From positions 248,001-312,000 of the forward strand of contig DFOA01000020.1 of assembly GCA_002381185.1 (NCBI GenBank): a stretch of DNA of 64,000 nucleotides. The letters run 5' to 3'. Position 1 is the stretch's first letter. Each line of letters opens with the position of its first letter. The notes under the pieces are model-generated. The model ran no database searches and was not told the origin of the DNA. It worked only from the letters and a program-made list of their open reading frames with translations. This DNA comes from Firmicutes bacterium UBA3553 (GTDB lineage Bacteria; Bacillota; Clostridia; Tissierellales; Sedimentibacteraceae). Positions 22,769 to 31,335 of this stretch are shown piece by piece. The translations under genes and the position numbers were made by a program.

Positions 22769-22815
22769 TTTTATGCCTCCAATAAACAATTTAACATTTA
22801 TTTCTGGAGGATGCA

Positions 22816-23901
22816 TTGATTAAAATTGATATGAAAAATTACGGACTCAGCGAAAGATTTATTAACGAGTCCAAATTGTATGAAGGATTTACTATAGGCA
22901 GGGTAACTTCTCAAGACAAAGGATTATATAAGGTTGTAACAGAAAACGGCGAAAAAAGGGCTGAAGTTTCTGGCAAGTTCCGTTACAATACGGTAAGTTT
23001 GTCTGATTATCCAGCTGTCGGCGACTTTGTGATGCTTGATGAAAATGAAGACGGAAACGCAATCATTCATCATGTGTTGACAAGAAAGAGCGTGTTTATC
23101 AGAAAAGCTGCCGGAACATCCAATGAGAACCAAGTTGTTGCCGCAAATATTGATACAGTCTTTATTTGCATGTCCCCTAACAATGATTTTAATCTCAGAA
23201 GGCTTGAACGTTATATGGGAGTAGCATGGGACAGCGGTGCGAAGCCGGTTGTGGTTCTTACGAAATCAGACCTGTGCGGTAATCTGGATGATATTCTTTC
23301 CGAGCTTGAAACGGTTGCTTTAAGTGTTGATATAATTGTAACATCGGGCATAAACGAAGACGGTTATTCTGCTGTAAAAAAATATATAGAAAAATGTAAG
23401 ACGGTTGCTTTTATCGGTTCATCAGGAGTCGGCAAGACTACGCTTATTAACAAACTTATAGGCAAAAATATATATGAAACAAAAGAAACAAGAAATGATG
23501 ACAGAGGCAGGCATACAACAACAAAAAGGGAGCTTATAGCACTTCCGTCCGGAGGTGTTGTCATTGATACCCCGGGAATGAGGGAGCTTGGAATTGAAAG
23601 TGCCGATTTGTCCAAAGCTTTTTCAGATATTGATGAATTGTCCAAACAATGCCGTTTCAGCGATTGCAGCCATAAAAACGAACCAGGATGTGCCGTAAGA
23701 GAAGCTATAGAAAATGGGATATTGTCAGAAGAAAGACTTGCAAGTTTTTTTAAATTAAAAAAAGAAACAAAGTATGACGGTTTAAATTCAAAACAAATTG
23801 AAGATAAAAAATTAAATGAAATGTTTAAAGACTTCGGCGGCATGAAAAATGCACGAAAATATATAAAAAGTAAAAACAATAAAAAATACGGCTATGACTA
23901 A
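22816..23901 (+). CDS. rsgA: RsgA-family ribosome-assembly GTPase
   Basis: 361 aa. Starts at TTG 22816, with TGGAGG 5 bases upstream; the ATG at 22811 is out of frame. N-terminal OB fold, then a circularly permuted GTPase: TKSD (G4, 149-152), GSSGVGKTT (G1, 201-209), DTPG (G3), and a C-terminal zinc finger CRFSDCSHKNEPGC. RsgA helps late 30S maturation. It lies outside the prkC/rpe context usual for the housekeeping copy and has a longer C-terminal tail, so it may be a second paralogue. Confidence 0.88.
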   Translation: MIKIDMKNYGLSERFINESKLYEGFTIGRVTSQDKGLYKVVTENGEKRAEVSGKFRYNTVSLSDYPAVGDFVMLDENEDGNAIIHHVLTRKSVFIRKAAGTSNENQVVAANIDTVFICMSPNNDFNLRRLERYMGVAWDSGAKPVVVLTKSDLCGNLDDILSELETVALSVDIIVTSGINEDGYSAVKKYIEKCKTVAFIGSSGVGKTTLINKLIGKNIYETKETRNDDRGRHTTTKRELIALPSGGVVIDTPGMRELGIESADLSKAFSDIDELSKQCRFSDCSHKNEPGCAVREAIENGILSEERLASFFKLKKETKYDGLNSKQIEDKKLNEMFKDFGGMKNARKYIKSKNNKKYGYD

Positions 23902-23946
23902 AAATCCGGATACATACCTCATATAAAAGGTATGTATCCGGATTTT
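23901..23946. terminator. Strong bidirectional terminator
   Basis: 19-bp perfect stem, AAAATCCGGATACATACCT (23901-23919) against its complement at 23928-23946, between the convergent rsgA and the sigma-54 activator. Confidence 0.95.
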
Positions 23947-23955
23947 TCACAAATC

Positions 23956-25965
23956 TTATAAATTCAAATTATATTTTTTCATTTTTCTCCACAAGGTAGT
24001 CCTGCTCATACCCAATTCGTCAGCTGCCTTTTGTACTGACAGGTCATTTCGTTTAAGTGCATTAATTATTCTGTCCATTTCCCATTTGTTCAGGTTATTG
24101 CTTATATCACTTATATCCGATGCACCTGCAATATTTTCACATTCTACATTACTGCTGTCATTTTTTTCATGATTGGTCAGTAAGTCTGATATAAGCTGAC
24201 TGAAATTATATAAATCCCCATGATATTTCAGCAAAACACAAATCCTTTCCACAAAGTTTTGCAGTTCTCTGATGTTTCCGTACCATTTATAATTTTCAAC
24301 CTTTTTCATTATTTCATAAAATGTGTTTATATAATTACTATAACTTTCTCCTAAATTTCTTTCAAAGAAAAATCTGCTCAAAATAATTATATCTCCGTTT
24401 CTTTCCCTGAGAGGCGGAAGTGACAAATTAAGTACACCTATTCTATAATATAAATCTTCCCTGAATGTTTTAGCCTTTATGGCAGCTGTTAAATCCCTAT
24501 TAGTCGCTGTTATTACCCTGACGTCAACAGGCATCTTTTTTGTAGAGCCTAATTTTCTTATTTCTTTTTCCTGTAGAACTCTCAGCAGCTGTGCCTGAAT
24601 TTCAATTGGTATTTCGCCGATTTCATCCAAAAATATAGTTCCTTTGTGAGCTAATTCAAAAAGACCCATTTTACCGCCCTTTGCAGCACCCGTAAAGGCA
24701 CCTTCCACATAACCGAACAATTCGGATTCCAAAAGATTAGATGACAGAGATGCACAGTTTATAGCTACAAATGGTCCATCCTTCCGGTCGCTTGAATTAT
24801 GAATACTTTGAGCAAACAATTCCTTACCTGTTCCGGTCTCTCCACGAACTAAAATTGTGGAATCTGAAGATGCATAGCTTTTTGCAATTGATATTGTATT
24901 TTTTAATTCCTTTGATTCTCCCTTTATATCTTCAAAATTATACTTTGCTACCAGACCTTTTTCATGAAGGCTTCTTCTTATTTTATTTTCATTTTCCTGA
25001 ATTACTTTGACATCCTGGAATGTTGCAACCACCCCTTTGACCTCATCATTTACTACTATTGGTATCCTGTTTGTAGAAACTAAGGTGCCGTTGATGTCCA
25101 TAAGACTATTCAATTCTTTTTCTTTGGAACTAAGGGCTTTTATCATATCGGTATTTCTTATGACATGCTTGATGTTCTTGCCTATGGCATAGCCGGGACT
25201 GACTTTTGCAATATTTTCAGCTATAGGGTTGATTACATCCACAGTACCGTTTTCATCAACGGCAATAATGGCATCATGAGTGAAATTAAGTACTGCTTTA
25301 TATCTTTCAAGCTGAATCTTTAATTCATTCTGCTTATTTAGTTCATCTTTTTGTATTTGTAAAATCTGTTTTGCGGTATCAATGGCATTATTGATATTAT
25401 CTTCTGAGTTTTCAATGGTTATGTGCCTTAAATTATATTTATCGGCATATTTTTGAGTCATGACACCGCCGATTCCAAGCACTGCTCCATCTGTTAAGGC
25501 TTGTTTAACAATTATTTCGCAATCCTTATCTGTTTTAAATGTATAGTATCTGGCATCAATGTTAAGCATGCTGCATATGCTTTTGACGTCATCTGTAATA
25601 TCTCCATACGAAAAAAATGCTATTGTACCATTTTCATTTTTAGCGATTTCAATAGACTCAATGTAGTCAGACAGTAAAACATTTATAGCTACAACCGGTA
25701 CATTCAGTCTTGCTTCATTAATCGCAGCTGCAGTGCCTTTTCTGCTGATTAAAACCCTGGCGCCTTCATTAACCAGATTCTTTGCAATCCTTAACGCATC
25801 ATGAAGCACATCAGTCTTTGACATAGGCACAAAGACATTAATGTCCTCATTTCTTTGCTCTATTATTTTCATGGTTCTTTGAGCCAGTTGTTCAGTCGGT
25901 GCTATAAGTGATATTTCCGTAACATTCTTGTTATGCCTTGAACTTGCTTTTTCTACTTGAATCAA
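23956..25965 (-). CDS. Sigma-54-dependent activator with PrpR-N, PAS, AAA+ and Fis domains
   Basis: 669 aa. The N-terminal ~200 residues match the PrpR-N effector domain (ARVLISRKGTAAAI, GIGGVMTQKYA), which senses small organic acids or CoA-linked metabolites in propionate regulators. A PAS domain follows (about 222-320). The AAA+ domain has GETGTGKE (375-382) and GAFTGA (422-427, sigma-54 contact). C-terminal Fis helix-turn-helix: AADELGMSRTTLWRKMKKY. It lies immediately downstream of the lyase/CoA-transferase/carrier operon on the same strand, whose promoter is of -24/-12 type, so it most likely activates that operon. Confidence 0.93.
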   Translation of the reverse strand: MIQVEKASSRHNKNVTEISLIAPTEQLAQRTMKIIEQRNEDINVFVPMSKTDVLHDALRIAKNLVNEGARVLISRKGTAAAINEARLNVPVVAINVLLSDYIESIEIAKNENGTIAFFSYGDITDDVKSICSMLNIDARYYTFKTDKDCEIIVKQALTDGAVLGIGGVMTQKYADKYNLRHITIENSEDNINNAIDTAKQILQIQKDELNKQNELKIQLERYKAVLNFTHDAIIAVDENGTVDVINPIAENIAKVSPGYAIGKNIKHVIRNTDMIKALSSKEKELNSLMDINGTLVSTNRIPIVVNDEVKGVVATFQDVKVIQENENKIRRSLHEKGLVAKYNFEDIKGESKELKNTISIAKSYASSDSTILVRGETGTGKELFAQSIHNSSDRKDGPFVAINCASLSSNLLESELFGYVEGAFTGAAKGGKMGLFELAHKGTIFLDEIGEIPIEIQAQLLRVLQEKEIRKLGSTKKMPVDVRVITATNRDLTAAIKAKTFREDLYYRIGVLNLSLPPLRERNGDIIILSRFFFERNLGESYSNYINTFYEIMKKVENYKWYGNIRELQNFVERICVLLKYHGDLYNFSQLISDLLTNHEKNDSSNVECENIAGASDISDISNNLNKWEMDRIINALKRNDLSVQKAADELGMSRTTLWRKMKKYNLNL

Positions 25966-26146
25966 TCATGAAACTTCCTTTCTTATTCTTTATTTGAATA
26001 GAATTTCAGCTTTTCTTTAAATGATAATTTTAAATAAAGAATTTAAATATAATGAAATTATTAATTATTTATTATAATATAATTAAATAATTAAGTCCAA
26101 CATATTCTTACACCAAATTTTCAATTGAATTTATAAAAAGAAAACA

Positions 26147-26178
26147 GCGGATATTTTCAGTAACCTGATAATATCCGC
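26147..26178 (-). terminator. Terminator after the HMG-CoA-lyase-like gene
   Basis: GCGGATATT (26147-26155) and AATATCCGC (26170-26178), followed on the minus strand by TGTTTTCTTTTT. It separates the operon from its regulator gene. Confidence 0.85.
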
Positions 26179-26185
26179 CTATATA

Positions 26186-27085
26186 TTAATTAATACATTG
26201 CTGTCCTTTTTGAATGTTCATCAAGTGTCCGCTGAAATTTCCTGTTATAAAGCTTTTTTCATATTTTGCAGCTTCAACTATCTTATCTACATCAATACCA
26301 GTTTCATACCCCATGTCATTTAACATGTAAACTAAATCTTCTGTTGCGGTGTTTCCCGAAGCTCCGGGAGCAAACGGACATCCGCCTAAGCCTCCCAGTG
26401 TTGATTGGACCTTTGTTATTCCTGACTCAATAGCTGCCAGTGTATTTACCATACCCATGTTTCTTGTATCATGAATATGAACTTGGAACTTTATTTCAGG
26501 AAATTCCTGTACTGCCGCTGTTACAATTTCTCTTACCTGTTTTGGATTTGCTACTCCGATTGTATCAGCCAGAGACATTTCTTTTACACCCATGTTGGCA
26601 ATTCTGTCTAAGAATTTAAGAACCGTATCAGTTGAATATTTGCCCTCAAAGGGGCATCCGAACGTTGTTGCAACGTCTACGCATACATTTAAGTCTTTAT
26701 ATGTGTCCATTATTGTTTTCAATTCTGAAAATGACTCATCATGAGTTCTGTTTATATTTGCTTTGTTGTGGCTTACACTTAATGAAACCACATACGATAC
26801 TTTTCTAAGTCCCAATTCATAAGCACTTTTCGCGCCATAAAGGTTTGGAACCAGTGCAAAAAAGTCATAATCATGATATCTTTCCAATAATATTTTTGTT
26901 AATTCTCCTGCATCCTTCAATTGAGGTATAGCTTTCGGACTTACAAAGGATGTGTGCTGTATGTGTTTTACGCCAGCACCTATCAGATCTTCTATGACCT
27001 TAAGTTTTTGTTCTACAGGTATATAATCCTTCAGATTTTGGAACCCGTCTCTTGGTCCGACCTCTACAATTTGTACTTTATTCAT
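26186..27085 (-). CDS. HMG-CoA lyase-family enzyme
   Basis: 299 aa TIM-barrel of the DRE-TIM lyase family. VGPRDGFQN near the N-terminus (divalent metal and acid residues), HIHDTRNMG (metal-binding His pair) and GLGGCPFAPGASGN (the catalytic Cys loop) are all intact. The family cleaves 3-hydroxy-3-methylglutaryl-CoA to acetoacetate and acetyl-CoA; close relatives cleave citramalyl-CoA-like or other 3-hydroxy-acyl-CoAs. The operon partner is a CoA transferase, so its substrate is presumably the CoA ester made there. Ribosome binding site AAGGGAG, 19 bases after the CoA-transferase stop. Confidence 0.88.
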   Translation of the reverse strand: MNKVQIVEVGPRDGFQNLKDYIPVEQKLKVIEDLIGAGVKHIQHTSFVSPKAIPQLKDAGELTKILLERYHDYDFFALVPNLYGAKSAYELGLRKVSYVVSLSVSHNKANINRTHDESFSELKTIMDTYKDLNVCVDVATTFGCPFEGKYSTDTVLKFLDRIANMGVKEMSLADTIGVANPKQVREIVTAAVQEFPEIKFQVHIHDTRNMGMVNTLAAIESGITKVQSTLGGLGGCPFAPGASGNTATEDLVYMLNDMGYETGIDVDKIVEAAKYEKSFITGNFSGHLMNIQKGQQCIN

Positions 27086-27104
27086 AATATACTCCCTTTA
27101 TAAA

Positions 27105-28298
27105 TTAGAATACACCTTTTTCAATATATTCTTTAATTATTTCTTCACTTAATCCTATAAATTCTTCATAAACGCTGTAGTTATGTTGCCCCAGCGTAGG
27201 CGCCGGAGTCCTGATTCCTGCCTTTTTATCACTGAACTTAATATGGTCGCCTGTTAAGGTAGTCTTTCCCGCAACCGGATGTTCAACTTCAACAAACATT
27301 TCTCTTGCTCCTGCAATATGAGGGTCTTTAACCACTCTGTCTATTGTATTGATAGGGCAAGACGGAACTCCCACTGCCAACAAGATGTCAACTATTTCAT
27401 CAACTCCATATTGTATTGTCCAAGCTTCTATAATCGGTTTTAAAGCTTCATGGTTTTTAACTCTTAACGCATTTGTTACAAATCTTTCGTCCGTCAATAA
27501 TTCCGGCTGTTTCATAGCTTCAACTAAAAGCTTGTACAGCTTGTCATTTCCACATCCAATTATTACATCGCCGTCTTTTGATCTGAAAGAGTCGTATGGG
27601 TATGCAGATTCATATCTGTTTCCTATCTTTTCAGGAATTCTGCCTGTGGCAAGATAAATTTGAGTAATAATTTCCAGTGAAGAAACAACTGAGTCAACTA
27701 ACGCTACATCAACTTTTTGACCCTCACCTGTTTTTACTTTATTAACCACTGCTGCCAGAACTCCTATTGTACAGCCAAGACCGCCTAACACGTCTCCCAT
27801 TGCCGTACCTGTCCTTGTAGGCTGTCCACCCGGCCATCCCGTTGTACTCATTAATCCGCCCATGGCCTGACCAATTATATCATAGCCTGCTCTCTGGCTG
27901 TAAGGTCCGTAGTGCCCGAAGCCGCTGACACAGCCGTAAACAATTCCTGGGTTGATTTCTTTCAATGTTTCATAACCAAGTCCTAATTTCTCCATAGTTC
28001 CAGGACGATAGTTTTCAATTACGACATCTGCCTTCTTAACCATTTCCTTGAAAACTTCTTTTCCTTCAGGTGTCTTTAAGTTCAGTGTCACACCCAATTT
28101 ATTTCTGTTCAGATTCATATAGTATGCACTTTCGCCATTTATAAATGGTCCAAAAGCTCTTGAATCATCACCTTTTATTGGTTGTTCTATTTTATACACT
28201 GTAGCTCCCATATCCGCTAAAAGCATTCCGCAATAAGGTCCTGCCAATACTCTTGTAAGGTCAAGAACTACAACACCGTCTAATATTCCTTTTTTCAT
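27105..28298 (-). CDS. Type III (CaiB/BaiF) CoA transferase
   Basis: 397 aa, standard length. VVLDLTRVLAGPYCGMLLADMG and the nucleophile Asp169 in GTAMGDVLGG, at the very position used in formyl-CoA transferase, are present. The family moves CoA between carboxylic acids through an aspartyl-CoA intermediate. Placed between an HMG-CoA-lyase-like gene and a dicarboxylate carrier, it probably activates the imported acid (for example 3-hydroxy-3-methylglutarate, citramalate or a relative) using acetyl-CoA or succinyl-CoA as donor; the exact acid is inference. Confidence 0.92.
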   Translation of the reverse strand: MKKGILDGVVVLDLTRVLAGPYCGMLLADMGATVYKIEQPIKGDDSRAFGPFINGESAYYMNLNRNKLGVTLNLKTPEGKEVFKEMVKKADVVIENYRPGTMEKLGLGYETLKEINPGIVYGCVSGFGHYGPYSQRAGYDIIGQAMGGLMSTTGWPGGQPTRTGTAMGDVLGGLGCTIGVLAAVVNKVKTGEGQKVDVALVDSVVSSLEIITQIYLATGRIPEKIGNRYESAYPYDSFRSKDGDVIIGCGNDKLYKLLVEAMKQPELLTDERFVTNALRVKNHEALKPIIEAWTIQYGVDEIVDILLAVGVPSCPINTIDRVVKDPHIAGAREMFVEVEHPVAGKTTLTGDHIKFSDKKAGIRTPAPTLGQHNYSVYEEFIGLSEEIIKEYIEKGVF

Positions 28299-28389
28299 TT
28301 ATCTCACTCCTATTTTACATTTACATTAATATTTTTTATAATATATATAATCTTAACTAGTTAACAAATTGTTTGATTATTACAATTTT

Positions 28390-28422
28390 GAGCAGATAAT
28401 TTTAGGTTAAAATTATCTACTC
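28390..28422 (-). terminator. Hairpin between carrier and CoA-transferase genes
   Basis: GAGCAGATAATTTTA (28390-28404) and TAAAATTATCTACTC (28408-28422), 15-bp stem with one mismatch, 22 bases after the carrier's stop. On the minus strand no long U-run follows it, so partial termination or 3' end processing that lowers the downstream genes is likelier than a full stop. Confidence 0.6.
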
Positions 28423-28444
28423 CTTTTTTATTGATCAATTTAGA

Positions 28445-29887
28445 TTAAGCTCCAATTCCGAGTAACCCGAAAGTTATGAAGAACATTATCAGAGGGAATA
28501 CTATTAATCCTAAAATCTTTAAGCCCAATCCCGCTTTCATTAAGTCAGAAATTTCAAATGCTCCTGTACTGTAAGCAATTGCATTCGGAGGTGTTCCAGG
28601 AGGAAGCATGAATGCGAAGTTTGAAGCCACCATACATACAAGCATTAATTGCAATGGCTCCATTCCAATTGCCTGAGCAACTCCAGGAAGCACCGGTAAG
28701 AATGATGCAACAACAACTGCGTTTGTTGTAACTTCTGTAATAAATGCTGTTACAACACCAATTACTATTATTATTAATATTGGAGACATTCCTGCCAAGC
28801 CGCTTAATGATCCGGCTATCCATCCTGCAACTCCTGCGTCAGTGATAGCATTTCCCATTACCATTGATCCGCCTAATAAAATCATTGTTTCCCAAGGTGC
28901 ATCCTTAAATGCTTCTTTGCCGCTTAAAACGTACTCGCCTTTTTTGTAATCTATTGGAATTACAAGAAATGCTATTGCAATTGCCATTGCTATTGTTTCA
29001 TCTGTTGCAAAAGGTATAAGATTTTTCCATAAACCACTTGTAACCCATGCTAATACTGCAACCGTAAAAATACCTGCTGTAATTTTTTCACCTTTATTCA
29101 TAGGTCCTAATGCTTCATATTCTTTTTTGATAACATCAACTTTTATTTCATCAAGTTTGTCAACCTTGTAGAATTTAACCATCCACATCCAGCATATAGG
29201 AAGCATTATAATCACAAAAGGCAGACCAATCATAAACCACTCAGCGAATCCGATTTGTACTCCGATTGTTTCTGAAATGATACTTGTGCCTGTAGGAGTT
29301 GTTGTTGTTCCTATTAATGTACCTAGCCCACCCAGAGTTGCGGCATATGGAATTGATAACACCATTGCTTTTTTGAATCCGCCTGATATTTGTTTATCCA
29401 TTGTAGCAATAATTGACATAGCAACCGGAAGCATCATAGCTGTCGCTGTGGTGTTTGACATCCACATGGATATGAATGCAGTTGCCAGTATGAAGCCTAA
29501 AACTATCATTTTAGGTTTTTTACCAACCTTCATAACTATCCAAAGTGCTATTCTTTTATGCAAGCCCCATTTAACCATTGCTGTTGCAAGGAAGCCTACA
29601 CCTAAAACCAAGAAAACTGTTTGATAAGAATAATGTTTGAACAGTTGAATATCATTTTGTCCTTTTGCTCCTGTAATTCCAAGTAACGGAAATAACAATA
29701 TTGGTAAAAGTGCTGTTGCCGGAATTGAGATTGCCTCAGTCATCCAGAAAATAATCATAAGTGATGATACCGCTAAAACTTTTTGGCCTATTTCTGATAA
29801 GCCTTCAGGCGCAGGCATGACAAGCAACATAATCATTACTAAAATACCTACGATAAAGCCAACTTTCCTTACTTTATATTCACCCAT
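28445..29887 (-). CDS. DASS (SLC13)-family sodium:carboxylate/anion symporter
   Basis: 480 aa from ATG 29887, with GGAGG 6 bases upstream. About 12 membrane segments; SNTTATAMMLPVAMSI and the C-terminal SNFAFMLPPGTPPNAIAYSTG are the paired carboxylate/Na+-binding SNT-type motifs of the family. It brings in di- or tricarboxylates (or sulfate) with Na+. First gene of a sigma-54-type operon with CoA transferase and lyase genes, so the carried substrate is most likely the acid they degrade. Confidence 0.92.
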   Translation of the reverse strand: MGEYKVRKVGFIVGILVMIMLLVMPAPEGLSEIGQKVLAVSSLMIIFWMTEAISIPATALLPILLFPLLGITGAKGQNDIQLFKHYSYQTVFLVLGVGFLATAMVKWGLHKRIALWIVMKVGKKPKMIVLGFILATAFISMWMSNTTATAMMLPVAMSIIATMDKQISGGFKKAMVLSIPYAATLGGLGTLIGTTTTPTGTSIISETIGVQIGFAEWFMIGLPFVIIMLPICWMWMVKFYKVDKLDEIKVDVIKKEYEALGPMNKGEKITAGIFTVAVLAWVTSGLWKNLIPFATDETIAMAIAIAFLVIPIDYKKGEYVLSGKEAFKDAPWETMILLGGSMVMGNAITDAGVAGWIAGSLSGLAGMSPILIIIVIGVVTAFITEVTTNAVVVASFLPVLPGVAQAIGMEPLQLMLVCMVASNFAFMLPPGTPPNAIAYSTGAFEISDLMKAGLGLKILGLIVFPLIMFFITFGLLGIGA

Positions 29888-29963
29888 TTTTTCCTCCAAT
29901 TGTTTAATTAAATTTACTCTTTATAAACGCGCATTTATAAATTTTAAAAGGTATTTACTACAT

Positions 29964-29979
29964 TGCATTAAGTGTGCCA
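29964..29979 (-). promoter_or_regulatory. Sigma-54 (-24/-12) promoter of the carrier-CoA transferase-lyase operon
   Basis: Minus strand TGGCACACTTAATGCA fits TGGCACn5TTGCA with GG and GC at the invariant 12-base repeat; one mismatch in the -12 element. It lies 77 bases from the carrier start codon. The rest of 29888-30233 holds only this promoter and the half-site array at 30109-30165. Confidence 0.85.
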
Positions 29980-30108
29980 ACTTTTTTATAATTTTAAAAA
30001 ATATTTACTTAAATTTGAATTTCCAACGTTTATAAAAAAATAAAAAGTGCCGCATTAAAACAGCGCTTTTTAGCAAAATTAATTTTTTATACAATTTTTT
30101 CACTTCAC

Positions 30109-30165
30109 GTTTCATAATGTTTCTACAGGTTTCAATCCCTAACTTATTTTGAAACACCTTGAAAC
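30109..30165. promoter_or_regulatory. Phased half-site array, probable activator enhancer
   Basis: GTTTCA at 30109 and 30129, GTTTCT at 30119, and inverted TGAAAC at 30150 and 30160. Spacing within each set is exactly 10 bases, and the inner pair forms GTTTCA-n15-TGAAAC. The array lies about 145-200 bases upstream of the -12 element, the normal place for binding of an AAA+ activator, here probably the product of 23956-25965. Confidence 0.7.
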
Positions 30166-30233
30166 ACTTCAACAGAATTAATTCTTGTATTTAATATAAT
30201 GCCAAATAAATTAAATGCATATGACCCTTTTAC

Positions 30234-30878
30234 TTAAAGGTATCCACGAAATTCTTGTTCAATCAACTTCGGCAATTCGTTTATATTGTTAATAAAGCAG
30301 CTTCCTTCTCTAATATTTCCAAATCCGTATTTCGCATGTATGAACGGTATGCCTGCCAGCTTTGCAGCATCACAATCTCCTTGGGTATCACCCACATATA
30401 CCGCTTTATCCAGTTTATTTCTTTCTATAATTAGCTTGATATTTTCACCTTTTGATAAACTAGTTCTTCCATGACTTTCATAATCGTCAAAAAACATTTC
30501 AAGTTTATGGTACTTTAAAAAGATTTCTATATACCCTTCCTGACAGTTGCTGACTATATACAAACTGTAATTTTTAGTAAGCTCACTCAGCGTTTCTTTT
30601 AAATCAGGATATAAAATTCCTCCATGCTTTTCCAGATAAATCTGCTCTATTGCACAGCAGCGTTTGACAATCTCAAAAGCCCTCTGCTCTGTCAAATCAT
30701 TTAGGACAATCGAAGCAATTTCTTTTATTGTTTTCCCCATCAAATTTTTCAAATCTTCAACAGTCATTCTGTAATCTGATTCATTACTTTCTTTTAATAC
30801 ATGATTCCATGCCTTAACGACCTGCTCTGTTGAATCCCACAGTGTTCCGTCCAAATCAAATATTATTCCATACTTCAT
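30234..30878 (-). CDS. HAD-superfamily hydrolase, phosphoglycolate-phosphatase-like
   Basis: 214 aa. IIFDLDGTLWDS (nucleophile Asp8, acid Asp10), YIVSNC (motif II), KGENIKLIIE (motif III Lys) and YVGDTQGDCDAAK (motif IV). Helical cap between motif I and II places it in subfamily IA with Gph/PGMB-like phosphatases. Substrate cannot be told from sequence. AGGAG before ATG. Convergent with nothing; downstream side is the sigma-54 promoter region. Confidence 0.88.
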   Translation of the reverse strand: MKYGIIFDLDGTLWDSTEQVVKAWNHVLKESNESDYRMTVEDLKNLMGKTIKEIASIVLNDLTEQRAFEIVKRCCAIEQIYLEKHGGILYPDLKETLSELTKNYSLYIVSNCQEGYIEIFLKYHKLEMFFDDYESHGRTSLSKGENIKLIIERNKLDKAVYVGDTQGDCDAAKLAGIPFIHAKYGFGNIREGSCFINNINELPKLIEQEFRGYL

Positions 30879-30927
30879 TTACTTCTCCTGTTCATAATTT
30901 AAAATTTGCTGTTAATAGCACAAAATG

Positions 30928-31239
30928 CTATCTCATTATATGAGCTGCATACTTTCCAAGTACAACACCGGAAAAACTTAAAAACACATTTAACCCTGTA
31001 TTTAATATTGCCGGCATGTAATCGCCCTTGCTGAAAAACGAAACCGTTTCATAGCTGAACATGGAAAATGTAGTCAACCCTCCCATGATTCCGGTTGTAA
31101 GAAATAATTTCATATTATCTGATACTGCATTCGATGTTTGACTGAGCTCCATTATAATGCCAATAATAATTCCTCCTGTAATATTGACAATTAAAGTTCC
31201 ATAAGGAAAATCAGCACCCCTTAACTTTATTGTTTTCAT
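30928..31239 (-). CDS. crcB: FluC/CrcB fluoride channel, N-terminally short
   Basis: 103 aa against about 120-130 in the family. YGTLIVNITGG, GIMGGLTTFSMFSYE (fluoride-coordinating and Na+-site region) and the last helix are present. The first membrane helix with its GGxxGAxxRY motif is absent and no upstream frame on this strand supplies it. No ribosome binding site precedes the ATG at 31239; a promoter lies so close that the mRNA should begin at or next to the start codon. FluC acts as a dual-topology dimer, so a lone short copy may be inactive or pair with another FluC. Confidence 0.75.
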   Translation of the reverse strand: MKTIKLRGADFPYGTLIVNITGGIIIGIIMELSQTSNAVSDNMKLFLTTGIMGGLTTFSMFSYETVSFFSKGDYMPAILNTGLNVFLSFSGVVLGKYAAHIMR

Positions 31240-31244
31240 ATTTC

Positions 31245-31273
31245 ATTATATTATTTAATGTCAGTAAAGTCAA
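31245..31273 (-). promoter_or_regulatory. Sigma-A promoter abutting the crcB start codon
   Basis: Minus strand TTGACT (31273-31268), 17-base spacer, TATAAT (31250-31245). Transcription would start near 31239-31237, which is the ATG itself. Confidence 0.65.
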
Positions 31274-31335
31274 TTTCTGCAAAATTCAGGAACGTACCTT
31301 TTATCATCAAACCGTCCATGAATAATGAAAATAAC

